Shown: one piece after another, positions 45,073 through 54,433 of the stretch | How the letters are laid out: every line of letters starts with the position of its first letter | Position numbering within the stretch: the first letter of the stretch is position 1 | Source: an uncultured Burkholderiales bacterium | GTDB taxonomy: Bacteria > Pseudomonadota > Gammaproteobacteria > Burkholderiales > Eutrophovitaceae | DNA: 64,000 nucleotides | NCBI GenBank assembly: GCA_951812315.1 | Contig: CATOSA010000006.1 | Span: forward strand, 250,091-314,090 | Direction of reading: 5' to 3' | Made by a program: the position numbers and the translations under genes | Notes under the pieces: model-generated | Database searches by the model: none | Told to the model about the DNA's origin: nothing | What the model saw: only the letters and a program-made list of their open reading frames with translations

Positions 45073-45812
45073 CCAGACGTGCGCAAATTCTGGCCGAGCT
45101 GGAGTTGACGCCTTTGTGGCTGCATCGTCGGCGCCTCGACGAAGCCGTAGCGACGACCGAATTGCCATGTCTCGCGAATTCGCATTTGATGGTGCCCGAA
45201 CAACGCACTGGTGCAGCGGTGCGGCCGGTCGAGGACATGGACTGGGTAGAGCTACGGGAGGCTGCCGTGGCGTGTGCGGCCTGTGCGCTCCATGAAAAAC
45301 GTAATCAGGCGGTACTCGGTGTCGGTGACGAGAAGGCGGATTGGTTGTTCATTGGAGAAGGTCCTGGGGCGGAAGAGGACAAGCGAGGCGAACCGTTTGT
45401 CGGTCAGGCCGGCAAGCTTCTCGATAACATGTTGGCGGCGATTGGACTGAAGCGCGGGGCAAACGTGTACATTGCAAATGTCGTGAAATGCCGGCCGCCT
45501 GGCAACCGCAATCCGACGTCTGAGGAGACGCACGCTTGTCAACCGTTTCTTGATCGCCAGGTCGCGCTCATTCAACCGCGTCTGATTGTTGCGCTGGGCA
45601 AGGTTGCTGCAAATACTCTGTTAGCGCGTGATGGTACGCTCGGTAGCCTCCGGCGAACCGTGCATGATTACCGCGGGGCTCCACTGATCGTGACCTACCA
45701 TCCCGCATATTTGCTTCGATCGCTGACTGACAAGGCGAAAGCCTGGGAGGATTTGTGTTTTGCTGTTGAAAAAATGTCAGAGATTTCCCGGGCGGCGGCC
45801 AGTGCGGATTGA
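45069..45812 (+). CDS. Uracil-DNA glycosylase, family 4
   Basis: A 247-residue Fe-S uracil-DNA glycosylase. Motif 1 GEGPGAEEDKRGEPFVG begins at residue 97, and TYHPAYLLR (209-217) is motif 2. The [4Fe-4S] ligands are likely Cys69 or Cys72 (ACAACALH), Cys141 (VVKCRPP) and Cys157 (THACQPF). The first 60 residues are an extra low-similarity part. The start is a GTG overlapping the rimI stop. Confidence 0.92.
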   Translation: MTRRAQILAELELTPLWLHRRRLDEAVATTELPCLANSHLMVPEQRTGAAVRPVEDMDWVELREAAVACAACALHEKRNQAVLGVGDEKADWLFIGEGPGAEEDKRGEPFVGQAGKLLDNMLAAIGLKRGANVYIANVVKCRPPGNRNPTSEETHACQPFLDRQVALIQPRLIVALGKVAANTLLARDGTLGSLRRTVHDYRGAPLIVTYHPAYLLRSLTDKAKAWEDLCFAVEKMSEISRAAASAD

Positions 45813-45978
45813 TTGCGCAATGACGCGCACACCTGTTCGGGGTGTTTACGATCGCCGTACTCTCAACCGTAATATTGTCGGCGGCAACATTTTCGATTGC
45901 AATGAATTGCTTTGCGGCGCTGAATACCGCTTGCGTTTGATCTCGAAATGCAGCGGTCCGAGCTGTTGAGTCGCAACG

Positions 45979-47049
45979 ATGTCCAGGCCCATTAGAGCGA
46001 TTATTGATTTGAAAGCCTTGCGTCACAACCTGGCGGTTGCGAAGCGTCACGCAGGTAATGCAAAGGTATTTGCGGTTGTGAAGGCGGACGCGTACGGACA
46101 TGGGCTCGACCGCGTCCTGCCGGGGTTGACGTCCGCAGATGGGTTCGCTGTATTAGAGTTTGACTCGGCCATCCGCATACGTGACGCTGGAATAGACAAG
46201 CCGGTACTGATGCTCGAAGGATTTTTTGGCGAGCGAGAACTGCGGCGCTTTTCAGAGCTGAGTCTCTCCACCGTCGTTCACGCGGCGTCGCAAATCGACA
46301 TGCTCGTGCGCGTGAAACTTTCAGCACCCGTCACTGTGTTCTTGAAAATCAATACCGGTATGAATCGGCTGGGGTTCTCGCCTGACGAAGTTGCTGATGT
46401 GTGCAACACGCTGGCACAGTCCTCGAACGTGCTTGATATCGTGGCAATGACCCATTTCGCCGATGCCGATGGAACGCGCGGTATAGACTGGCAAATGCAG
46501 AGTTTGAATCGCGCCACATCGTCGCAGGATTTGCAATTATGTGCGGCTAATTCTGCTGCGCTGTTGCGCTTTCCTGAATCGCATGGTGCCTGGGTGCGAC
46601 CGGGCATCATGCTTTATGGCGCAACGCCATTCTCGGATACAACAGCGCAGCAGCTGCAGCTTCGGCCAGTAATGACCTTGCAGTCGCAGGTCATCGCAGT
46701 GCAGGAGCTCGCTGCCGGCGATTGCGTTGGCTACGCCTGTGCCTTCGAAGCAGTGAAGCCGATGCGTGTCGGCATCGTCGCTGCAGGGTACGCCGACGGC
46801 TATCCGCGTCACGCACCGCACGGCACGCGGATCCTGGTCGGCGCCAACCGGGTTCAAACAGTCGGACGGGTGTCCATGGATATGATTTGTGTTGACTTGA
46901 GCACCTTGCCTGATGCTGGTGTGGGTACCCCAGTTACGCTGTGGGGAGATGGCATGCCGGTAGAGGAGGTTGCCTCCGCCGCCGGCACACTCAATTATGA
47001 GTTGCTGACCCGGGTGACAAAGCGGGTACCAGTCACAGTTTCTGACTGA
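45979..47049 (+). CDS. alr: Alanine racemase
   Basis: A 356-residue PLP enzyme supplying D-alanine for peptidoglycan. PLP binds Lys35 in VVKADAYGHG. The second catalytic residue is the Tyr in GYADGYPRHAPHG, and RVSMDMICVDL follows. The length fits. It lies 166 nt after the glycosylase gene and 68 nt before radA. Confidence 0.94.
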   Translation: MSRPIRAIIDLKALRHNLAVAKRHAGNAKVFAVVKADAYGHGLDRVLPGLTSADGFAVLEFDSAIRIRDAGIDKPVLMLEGFFGERELRRFSELSLSTVVHAASQIDMLVRVKLSAPVTVFLKINTGMNRLGFSPDEVADVCNTLAQSSNVLDIVAMTHFADADGTRGIDWQMQSLNRATSSQDLQLCAANSAALLRFPESHGAWVRPGIMLYGATPFSDTTAQQLQLRPVMTLQSQVIAVQELAAGDCVGYACAFEAVKPMRVGIVAAGYADGYPRHAPHGTRILVGANRVQTVGRVSMDMICVDLSTLPDAGVGTPVTLWGDGMPVEEVASAAGTLNYELLTRVTKRVPVTVSD

Positions 47050-47117
47050 CGGATGTCAGAGCGGAACCAGGTCAAGACTTTGCGCTGGCGATGCGTCGCA
47101 AACGGAGTCAACTGAAC

Positions 47118-48494
47118 GTGGCAAAAGCCAAGACGGTATTCTCATGCAGTGAATGCGGCGGTCAGACGCTCAAATGGCAGGGCCAGTGCCCGCACTGCAA
47201 TTCCTGGAACACGCTGTTGGAAACGGTCGCCGAGCGCGCCGGTTCTTCGCAATTTCATGCCCTTGTTGAATCGAGCAAGCTGACCCGGCTTGGCGAAGTT
47301 GAAACAAACGAGGCGCCTCGGCTGATCACCGGGATTGGCGAGCTGGACCGGGCCCTGGGCGGCGGTCTGGTGCGCGGAGCGGTTGTGCTGATCGGCGGCG
47401 ATCCGGGTATCGGCAAGTCGACGTTGTTGCTACAGGCTTTGACGCTGATGAGCGAAAGCTGCAAAGTCGTCTATGTGAGCGGCGAGGAATCAGCGCAGCA
47501 AATCGCACTGCGCTCGCAAAGACTGAAGGTCAATAGTGACAAGCTTGATTTTCTCGCGGAAATTCAGTTGGAGCGCATATTCAACGTGCTCAATAGCGAG
47601 AAACCCGATGTTGCCGTTATTGATTCTATCCAGACACTTTATTCCGAATCGCTGCAGTCGGCGCCAGGGAGTGTTGCTCAGGTCCGCGAATGTGCCGCAC
47701 AGTTGACCCGATTTGCCAAGACAGGTAACAGTGCGTTGCTGCTCGTAGGGCATGTTACCAAGGAAGGGGCGATTGCCGGGCCACGGGTGCTCGAACACAT
47801 GGTCGATGCGGTTCTGTACTTCGAAGGTGACAAACATTCCAGTTTCAGATTGATCAGGGCGATCAAAAACCGGTTCGGGGCGGTTAACGAACTCGGCGTA
47901 TTTGCGATGACCGATCATGGCTTGCGCGGTGTATCCAATCCGTCCGCGCTGTTCCTCTCACACCACGAACGTAATGTGCCCGGTGCGTGCGTGATGGTTA
48001 CACAGGAAGGTTCGCGTCCGCTGCTGGTTGAGCTGCAAGCACTGGTCGACACGGCGCATGGGCCCAATCCAAGGCGCCTGACTGTCGGTCTCGAGCAGAA
48101 TCGGCTGGCAATGCTGCTGGCCGTGCTGCATCGCCACGCCGGCGTCGCTGTTTTCGATCAGGATGTTTTCGTCAATGCCGTGGGCGGAGTGAAAATTGAC
48201 GAACCGGCTGCCGACTTGCCGGTGTTGCTGGCAATCATGTCCTCTCTCAAAGGGCAGCCGCTTCCGGAGAAAATGGTGGCTTTCGGCGAAGTCGGGCTGG
48301 CTGGCGAAGTACGTCCGGTTCAACGCGGGCAGGAACGATTGAAAGAAGCAGCCAAGCTCGGTTTCAAGCTCGCCATCGTCCCAAGTGCAAACGCACCGCG
48401 GCGCAAATCCGGCGATCAGTCAGTGCAGGGAATCGAGATCGTCGCAGTCGATCGCGTCGATGCGGCAATCGAGCGCGCTCGCGAAAACTTATAG
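47118..48494 (+). CDS. radA: DNA repair protein RadA
   Basis: A RecA-like ATPase for branch migration in recombination, about 458 residues from GTG 47118. It shows the N-terminal zinc finger (Cys10, Cys13, Cys24, Cys27 in CSECGG and CPHC), Walker A GGDPGIGKSTLL, the RadA-specific KNRFG in AIKNRFGAVNELGVF, and a Lon-like C-terminal domain. GTG 47118 (MAKAKTVFSCSECG) matches the family start and has GGAG upstream. An ATG nine codons earlier at 47091 is possible. Confidence 0.94.
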   Translation: MAKAKTVFSCSECGGQTLKWQGQCPHCNSWNTLLETVAERAGSSQFHALVESSKLTRLGEVETNEAPRLITGIGELDRALGGGLVRGAVVLIGGDPGIGKSTLLLQALTLMSESCKVVYVSGEESAQQIALRSQRLKVNSDKLDFLAEIQLERIFNVLNSEKPDVAVIDSIQTLYSESLQSAPGSVAQVRECAAQLTRFAKTGNSALLLVGHVTKEGAIAGPRVLEHMVDAVLYFEGDKHSSFRLIRAIKNRFGAVNELGVFAMTDHGLRGVSNPSALFLSHHERNVPGACVMVTQEGSRPLLVELQALVDTAHGPNPRRLTVGLEQNRLAMLLAVLHRHAGVAVFDQDVFVNAVGGVKIDEPAADLPVLLAIMSSLKGQPLPEKMVAFGEVGLAGEVRPVQRGQERLKEAAKLGFKLAIVPSANAPRRKSGDQSVQGIEIVAVDRVDAAIERARENL

Positions 48495-48504
48495 ATTGTG
48501 TCGT

Positions 48505-49851
48505 TTACGTGTAGATAAGAATCAACAATGTTCCAATTAACAGAATTGCGCTGCCGATCCAGATGTTGCGCAGACTACGGTCTAGCGTACCGGCTGAGGC
48601 ACCAATGTCGGCCGCTGCGGTCTCGGTGCGCAGTCTTCCACTGTTGGTTGTTGCCTCGAGTTGGTCCGAGTATTTGGGTCGCGTCAGATTGTTCATGTGT
48701 TTGATCTGTTGCGAATCGGAAAATTTGTCGAGGCTGTTGTCCATGCCGGTGATAGCAGCGAGCCGCATTGTTGCGTGATACGAGTTGAATGCACCTGCCA
48801 GGCCGAGAGCCGGGCCTGATACGTTATTGCTGTCGTTTGCTGCAGCGTAGATCTCGCCGTCCTCGACGTCATGCGTAATCTGAGTTGCCGCTCCGTCCGC
48901 GACGTCCTGCGTAGTTTGAGTCGCCGCGCCGTCCTGGTCCTCCTTGCGGGTCAGCGGAGCGGGGGATGGTGCGAAAGGTCGAGGTTCGCCGGGTAGCGAG
49001 GCGATTAGCGCCGCTTGAGAAACGCTGCCGGTGAATTCCGCATGGGCCTGGTGCAAGTCATTGGCGAGGTCCTTTGCAGGCTGATAGCGATCGTCAAGGT
49101 TCTTCGCGAGCACTTTCGCAATGATGTAGTTGGCAACCTGGGGCAGATCCGGATTGAGCGTCTTCGGTGCCGGCGGGTTGAAGTTGAGCGTCTGGTACAT
49201 GATGCCGTGAATATTGTCGGCGACGAAGGGAGATGCTCCTGTCAACATTTCATACACCACTACGCCCATAGAGAAAATATCCGAGCGGTGGTCGGTGCGT
49301 TTTCCCGAGACCTGCTCGGGCGACATGTATTTGGGCGAGCCGAGAATCATCCCGGTCATGGTTTTGACTTCGTTGTTGCGCATGCGCGCAATGCCAAAGT
49401 CAGTGATCTTGATCAGTCCATTCTCGAGAACCATGACATTGGCGGGCTTGACGTCGCGGTGGACGACCTGGCGTTCGTGCGCATAGTGCAGCCCTTCGGC
49501 GACCTGAGCGCCGATGTCAAGCGCTGTGTCAATCGGAATGGCGCTGTCTGCTGCCAGCATTTGGCGCAGTTCCTGACCTTCCAGAAATTCCATTGCCATA
49601 TAGGCCAGATCTTCGCTCTTGTCGATATCGTAGATCGTGACGATATTTGCGTGTGACAGTTGCCCGGCCGCTTTCGCTTCCTGGTAAAAGCGTGCCTCGT
49701 ACTCGGCTACTTCGTCTTTGGGCAGGTGCAGGCTGATTGTCTTGATCGCAACGACCCTGCCGAGCAGGGGGTCAAGCGCCTTGTAGACGGTTCCCATCGC
49801 GCCTTGACCGATCTCGGATTCGATCTGGTAGCGTCCAAGCGCCTCAATCAT
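48505..49851 (-). CDS. Membrane-anchored Ser/Thr protein kinase
   Basis: A 448-residue Hanks-type kinase. The glycine loop is IGQGAMGTVYKA, the ATP lysine Lys37 (VAIKTI), the catalytic loop HRDVKPANVM (Asp133), DFGIA (Asp151) and the activation end GSPKYMSPEQ. After the kinase domain (to about 265) comes a low-complexity linker with a duplicated unit (DGAATQTTQDV, DGAATQITHDV), and a single C-terminal helix (WIGSAILLIGTLLILIY) that anchors it with the kinase in the cytoplasm. It is the last gene of a three-gene overlapping operon and ends 10 nt from the convergent radA. Confidence 0.93.
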   Translation of the reverse strand: MIEALGRYQIESEIGQGAMGTVYKALDPLLGRVVAIKTISLHLPKDEVAEYEARFYQEAKAAGQLSHANIVTIYDIDKSEDLAYMAMEFLEGQELRQMLAADSAIPIDTALDIGAQVAEGLHYAHERQVVHRDVKPANVMVLENGLIKITDFGIARMRNNEVKTMTGMILGSPKYMSPEQVSGKRTDHRSDIFSMGVVVYEMLTGASPFVADNIHGIMYQTLNFNPPAPKTLNPDLPQVANYIIAKVLAKNLDDRYQPAKDLANDLHQAHAEFTGSVSQAALIASLPGEPRPFAPSPAPLTRKEDQDGAATQTTQDVADGAATQITHDVEDGEIYAAANDSNNVSGPALGLAGAFNSYHATMRLAAITGMDNSLDKFSDSQQIKHMNNLTRPKYSDQLEATTNSGRLRTETAAADIGASAGTLDRSLRNIWIGSAILLIGTLLILIYT

Positions 49852-50258
49852 GGCTGGCGTTTACCTGCGCTGGCAGCTTTCGCGCTACGAAAAACCGGAC
49901 CCCAGATGGGATGCCCCGACTCTGCCTCGTCCAGTTCAAATTCAGGGTCGAGTTTGAGTGCGATTGCGAATTCTTCGCGGCAAGTCAATTGATGTCCGGA
50001 AACACAGGCTATGAACGCGAGATACTTGTGGGCGAGAACGCGGTCCGGGATGGTTAGTCCTTCCTCCAGGGCGAACATCAGCCGCCGGTCTGCTGCCCGG
50101 TAGTCTCCTTCCTCATAGAAGGCGATTCCCTGTCCAAGGTAGGGTTCCCCGGCCAGCGTTCGGGAAGCGGGCATCGTGGATCCCATCTCAGCACAGGCAC
50201 CCAAATTCAGTGCAAGCAAAACAATCAGTGCTCTTGTGGATACAAAAGTCATCGTCAA
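49848..50258 (-). CDS. Small TPR-like lipoprotein
   Basis: A 136-residue lipoprotein: signal peptide with lipobox LGAC (Cys at about residue 22), then a helical TPR-like region (GIAFYEEGDYRAADRRLMFALEEG) and a conserved tail HKYLAFIACVSG, CREEFAIALKLDPEFELDEAESGHPIWGPVF. The tail resembles small lipoproteins described as TssQ-like near type VI secretion genes, but no such genes are here, so that name is tentative. It overlaps both neighbours by ATGA, which argues for a shared function with the cyclase and kinase. Confidence 0.75.
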   Translation of the reverse strand: MTMTFVSTRALIVLLALNLGACAEMGSTMPASRTLAGEPYLGQGIAFYEEGDYRAADRRLMFALEEGLTIPDRVLAHKYLAFIACVSGHQLTCREEFAIALKLDPEFELDEAESGHPIWGPVFRSAKAASAGKRQP

Positions 50259-51625
50259 TTGAACTTGTGTCTGACCTTGACGTCTTGTCCGGCGTCTAGC
50301 TCGATCTGCTCGATAAACGCCGGAAAGGAGCCGTTTCGAATTTCTATCGTGCGCCGCCCAGGAACCAGCTCGACCTTGTTGAGCGGGGGGCTGACCCCGA
50401 CGGGATTCCCGTCGACGTAGACCTCACCCCATGGGGCAATTGCAAGCACGACCGTTGCCCGGTCCACATACTCCGGCTTTGACGGTCCGCTGCTGCGCGT
50501 CTCTTCGCCAGGCGCTGGCGCCGCGGTCTCCGGTGACAATGCCGCCACCGGAGAGGAGAGAACGGCCAGCTCGCCTGATTCATCGAGCACCGGTTCGGCA
50601 TCAGCCGTTTCGCCGGCCGCCTGATCACTCTCGACGGGTTCCGGTTCAGGAGCTGGTTTGCGTCTGAAGAACGAAAAGCGGCGTTTCTTGACTGGCGCCG
50701 GCTCCGGTTCTGCTAATACAGCCACTTGAGGACCAGGGTCAGTTTTGACCGCTGCTGCCTTGGCGCCTGTTTTGGCCGGTGCCTCCTTACTGGAGGTCTT
50801 GCCACCAGGCTCAACAGAGGATTTGGGCATCGGCTTGGAAGCGACCTTGACCGGCGGCGTTCCCATTACGCTTGTTAATGCTGCGAGCAAGAATGCGCCC
50901 GAGGCGAACAAGGCAGTCCCATATGCCAGCGAGCAATTATGCAACCAACGCGCCATGATCGGTATGAAGCGCCTAATTTCGGCAGACACAGTCGCAATTG
51001 CGGCCGCCACGTCCGTTTGCGGAGGAGGCTCTTCCGCCGTGTGTTGTGGACGCCGGGAAAACGGTACCGGGACATTGCTTTTGTTGGAGTAACCGACGCT
51101 GTATATCTCGTGGTCGCGGACGTTCTTGTCGGTGCGCGAGCCTTCGTAGGTAAATAGCTGGATATACCCCTCGGAAATGTGGGATACGATCTCGTAATAT
51201 GAACGCGACACAAGGATCTCGCCGGTTTTGGCGAAACCCATAACCCGTTGCGAGACGTTGATTCCGTCACCGATAATATTTGGCTGCCCATTCACGTCCT
51301 TGACCATGCGCACCGGCCCCAGATTGATGCCGATTCGCGCAGGGACATCGGGAGGTTGATCTGGCTCGGGCCCAAACACATCGCGCAAACTCATGGCGAC
51401 AAACAGGGCATCTTCAGGGTCACCGAGAAAGCTGATCGCAACGCCGTCACCGGTATCGAGGACAATTCGGTCGGCGGAAGGTATCTCTTCTATGGCTGAG
51501 GTAATCAGCCTGTTGAAGCGATCCTTGAGCTCGACTTGCTCTGCCACCGGCTTGCGGGAATATTCCACGATGTCGAGAAACAGCACGCTGCAAATGAACG
51601 TGCGACTGGCACGCTCAAGCATCAT
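50255..51625 (-). CDS. Class III nucleotide cyclase-like protein with PEGA-type tail
   Basis: A 456-residue protein in three parts: an N-terminal class III cyclase homology domain (about 1-185; VLFLDIVEYSRKP, DTGDGVAISFLGDPEDAL, NIIGDGINVSQRVM), a single membrane helix (about 235-255), and a periplasmic Pro/Ala/Glu-rich linker ending in a PEGA-like domain (WGEVYVDGNPVGVSPPLNKVELVPGRRTIEIRNG). The metal Asp is present, but the adenine-specifying lysine position reads Leu/Val, so activity or substrate is uncertain. First gene of the cyclase-lipoprotein-kinase operon. Confidence 0.85.
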   Translation of the reverse strand: MMLERASRTFICSVLFLDIVEYSRKPVAEQVELKDRFNRLITSAIEEIPSADRIVLDTGDGVAISFLGDPEDALFVAMSLRDVFGPEPDQPPDVPARIGINLGPVRMVKDVNGQPNIIGDGINVSQRVMGFAKTGEILVSRSYYEIVSHISEGYIQLFTYEGSRTDKNVRDHEIYSVGYSNKSNVPVPFSRRPQHTAEEPPPQTDVAAAIATVSAEIRRFIPIMARWLHNCSLAYGTALFASGAFLLAALTSVMGTPPVKVASKPMPKSSVEPGGKTSSKEAPAKTGAKAAAVKTDPGPQVAVLAEPEPAPVKKRRFSFFRRKPAPEPEPVESDQAAGETADAEPVLDESGELAVLSSPVAALSPETAAPAPGEETRSSGPSKPEYVDRATVVLAIAPWGEVYVDGNPVGVSPPLNKVELVPGRRTIEIRNGSFPAFIEQIELDAGQDVKVRHKFN

Positions 51626-51807
51626 CGCGGTCTCCCGGACTTGAGTTTGTCAAATGAGGGTCCTGCCACATTGGCGCTCGGAATGGACGCTAATCTTAAC
51701 ACCATTACCGTACTTGACGGTAATCCATAAATGATAAAAAAGTGTAATTGTTCAAATGCTTCCGGTAACTTCTTACATACGTTTCGAGTATTTTTGTGAC
51801 ATCAATC

Positions 51808-51854
51808 TTGACACTTGTGCGATGCAATAAAATCACTCCGGAAGCAGGCTTCCG
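51808..51854 (+). promoter_or_regulatory. Putative promoter and palindromic operator before the acyl-CoA synthetase gene
   Basis: TTGACA (51808-51813) and TAAAAT (51828-51833) resemble -35 and -10 boxes, although the 14-bp spacing is short; TCTTGA two bases earlier gives 16. Right behind the -10 is the palindrome CGGAAGCAGGCTTCCG (51839-51854) with 7-bp arms. A site at this place could bind a repressor. The rest of the 51626-51933 gap shows no gene. Confidence 0.4.
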
Positions 51855-51933
51855 CTATTATTGAGGCGATTTTCGTGCCGTGATGGCGAAGGCGCCGTCG
51901 CGATACCCTTATTCGACCCGAAATGGAGCTATA

Positions 51934-53565
51934 TTGAGCCGCCAACATCAATTTGACGCCGGATTGGACAAGAATCCGGGAAACTTCGCGCCATTGTCGC
52001 CACTGTCGTTTATGGCCCGGGCGGCCGATGTTTACCCGGAGCGAACGGCGGTCGTCTATGGCGACCGGAAGACCAACTGGTCAGAGGCTTATAGCCGGTG
52101 CCGTCGCCTGGCGTCGGCGCTGACCCGCAACGGGGTAGGCGTTGGCGACACAGTCGCTGTCATGGCGCCAAATATTCCGGCGATATTTGAGGCCCATTAT
52201 GGTATTCCGATGTGCGGGGCCGTGATCAATGCACTCAATACCCGTCTTGACGCAGGGGCGATCGCGTTCATGCTTGAGCACGGGCAGGCCAAAGTCCTGA
52301 TCGCCGACACCGAATTTTCAGCGACATTATCGGCTGCCCTGGAATTGCTCGAGCACCCGCCAATGGTGGTTGACATTGAAGATCCGCTTGGGCCCGGCGG
52401 CGAGCGCCTCGGGAATATCGAGTACGAAGCGTTTCTGCAAAGCGGGACGGAGAATGACGAGTGGCAGTTGCCTTCTGACGAGTGGAATGCAATCGCGCTT
52501 TCGTACACCTCAGGGACCACGGGAAATCCAAAGGGCGTGGTAACCCATCATCGAGGCGCTTATCTGAATGCCCTTGGCAATATCGTCACCTGGGCGATGC
52601 CGCATTTTCCGGTGTATCTGTGGACGCTGCCGATGTTTCATTGCAACGGATGGTGTTTTCCGTGGACACTTGCCGCCGTTGCCGGAACCAGTGTGTGCCT
52701 GCGAAGAGTGGAAGCGGCGATGATTTTCGAACTCATCGGACGACATCGGGTAACCCACTTCTGCGGTGCACCGGTCGTTCACAACATGCTCGTCAACGCG
52801 CCCGAGCAACTCCGTCAGGGAATTGATCACCAAGTCAAGGCAATGGTCGCCGGCGCAGCGCCGCCCCAGGCGGTTATCGAGGGTGCCGAGCGCATCGGCG
52901 TGGAACTGACGCATGTTTACGGCTTGACCGAGGTCTATGGACCTGCCGCTGTTTGTGCGAAACATCCGGAATGGGAAGAATTGCCGGTTGACCAGCGTGC
53001 AGCAAACAACGGCAGGCAGGGTGTACGCTATGTGACGCAGGAATCGATGGATGTGCTTGATCCCGAAACGATGCTTCCCGTCGCCCGCGACGCGCAGACT
53101 ATGGGAGAGATATGCTTTCGTGGCAACATCACCATGATGGGCTATTTGAAAAATCCCGAAGCGACTCAGGAGGCATTTTCCGGCGGCTGGTTTCACACTG
53201 GCGATCTGGCAGTCGTTCATCCGGACGGCTATATACAGATCAAGGATCGATCAAAGGACATCATCATTTCCGGCGGTGAAAATATATCGACCATCGAAAT
53301 CGAGAACGTTCTGTGTGCACACCCGGCAGTTCTGGAAGCAGCGGTGGTTGCCAGGCCCGACGAGAAATGGGGTGAAGTGCCATGCGCGTTCGTGGCACTG
53401 AAGGATGGCGCGGCAGCAGTTTCGGAACAGGGTCTGATCGATTTTTGCCGCGAGCGGATGGCACGCTTCAAATGCCCGAGGCAGGTGATTTTTGGTGATC
53501 TTCCGAAGACGTCGACGGGCAAAATCCCGAAGAATGTCCTTCGTGAGCGCGCCAATGGGAATTGA
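51934..53565 (+). CDS. Acyl-CoA synthetase (AMP-forming)
   Basis: A member of the ANL superfamily of about 544 residues that activates a carboxylic acid to its CoA thioester. The AMP-binding motif is YTSGTTGNPKGV, with VYGLTEVYGP, WFHTGDLAVVHPDGYIQIKDRSKDIIISGGENIS and the C-terminal catalytic lysine in TSTGKIPKNVLRE. The frame is open to GTG 51880 and ATG 51883, but TTG 51934 has GGAG 5 nt upstream and gives the typical short N-terminus before LDKNPGNFAPLSPLSF. The substrate is probably a medium-chain or short fatty acid (inference). Confidence 0.9.
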   Translation: MSRQHQFDAGLDKNPGNFAPLSPLSFMARAADVYPERTAVVYGDRKTNWSEAYSRCRRLASALTRNGVGVGDTVAVMAPNIPAIFEAHYGIPMCGAVINALNTRLDAGAIAFMLEHGQAKVLIADTEFSATLSAALELLEHPPMVVDIEDPLGPGGERLGNIEYEAFLQSGTENDEWQLPSDEWNAIALSYTSGTTGNPKGVVTHHRGAYLNALGNIVTWAMPHFPVYLWTLPMFHCNGWCFPWTLAAVAGTSVCLRRVEAAMIFELIGRHRVTHFCGAPVVHNMLVNAPEQLRQGIDHQVKAMVAGAAPPQAVIEGAERIGVELTHVYGLTEVYGPAAVCAKHPEWEELPVDQRAANNGRQGVRYVTQESMDVLDPETMLPVARDAQTMGEICFRGNITMMGYLKNPEATQEAFSGGWFHTGDLAVVHPDGYIQIKDRSKDIIISGGENISTIEIENVLCAHPAVLEAAVVARPDEKWGEVPCAFVALKDGAAAVSEQGLIDFCRERMARFKCPRQVIFGDLPKTSTGKIPKNVLRERANGN

Positions 53566-53683
53566 TGCGATATGGGCGTCAAGGCTGTAATTGCCGCGGC
53601 GTGTAGGTGTGTGACAGGGCGCAGCCGTGTTGCGGTGCGGTAAACTGATAAACTTAAATAAAACGGAATAAAAGGTCACGAAG

Positions 53684-54433
53684 ATGAAGGTACTGGTTCC
53701 GGTCAAACGGGTGGTGGATTACAACGTCAAAGTGCGGGTGAAATCGGATGGCAGCGGCGTCGAAACCGCCAACGTAAAGATGTCAATGAATCCATTCGAT
53801 GAAATTGCAGTCGAAGAGGCGATACGCCTCAAGGAAGGCGGCATAGTCACGGAAATCGTGGCGGTGTCAATTGGAACGAGTGCCTGTCAGGAGACGCTGC
53901 GCACAGCGCTGGCGCTCGGCGCGGACCGGGCGATCCTGGTGGAAACTGACGGCGAAGTGCAACCACTGGCAGTCGCGCAGTTGCTTGAAAAGATTGCCGC
54001 CAAGGAATCGCCGCAGCTGGTCATCATGGGCAAGCAAGCGATCGATGACGATTCCAACCAGACCGGGCAAATGCTTGCTGCGCTACTTGGCTGGTCGCAG
54101 GCGACGTTCGCTTCAAAGTTGGCGATTGAAGGTGAACAGGCACAGGTCACGCGCGAAATTGATGGCGGGCTTGAAACATTGTCAATCAGGTTGCCGGCAA
54201 TTGTTACGACAGATCTGCGCCTGAACGAGCCACGTTACGTGACCTTGCCAAACATCATGAAGGCGAAAAAGAAACCGATGGACACACTCACTCCCGAAAC
54301 ACTGGGGGTTGACGTAAGTTCGCGTCTGACGACGCTCAAGGTGAGTGAGCCCGAGAAACGCGGTGCCGGTCAACTGGTCAAGACGGTAGAAGAACTGGTC
54401 GAAAAACTGAAGAATGAAGCAAAGGTAATCTGA
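53684..54433 (+). CDS. etfB: Electron transfer flavoprotein, beta subunit
   Basis: A 249-residue AMP-binding subunit of ETF, which takes electrons from acyl-CoA dehydrogenases to ETF:ubiquinone oxidoreductase. The N-terminal [35 protein letters not shown] and [22 protein letters not shown] are diagnostic. The A-rich upstream region and AAAGG precede the start. It overlaps etfA (TGATG). Confidence 0.95.
   Translation: MKVLVPVKRVVDYNVKVRVKSDGSGVETANVKMSMNPFDEIAVEEAIRLKEGGIVTEIVAVSIGTSACQETLRTALALGADRAILVETDGEVQPLAVAQLLEKIAAKESPQLVIMGKQAIDDDSNQTGQMLAALLGWSQATFASKLAIEGEQAQVTREIDGGLETLSIRLPAIVTTDLRLNEPRYVTLPNIMKAKKKPMDTLTPETLGVDVSSRLTTLKVSEPEKRGAGQLVKTVEELVEKLKNEAKVI

Noticed and set aside
49848-50258. 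Type VI secretion component
   Set aside because: The tail resembles TssQ-like lipoproteins, but no tss genes lie in the window, so only the lipoprotein call is made.
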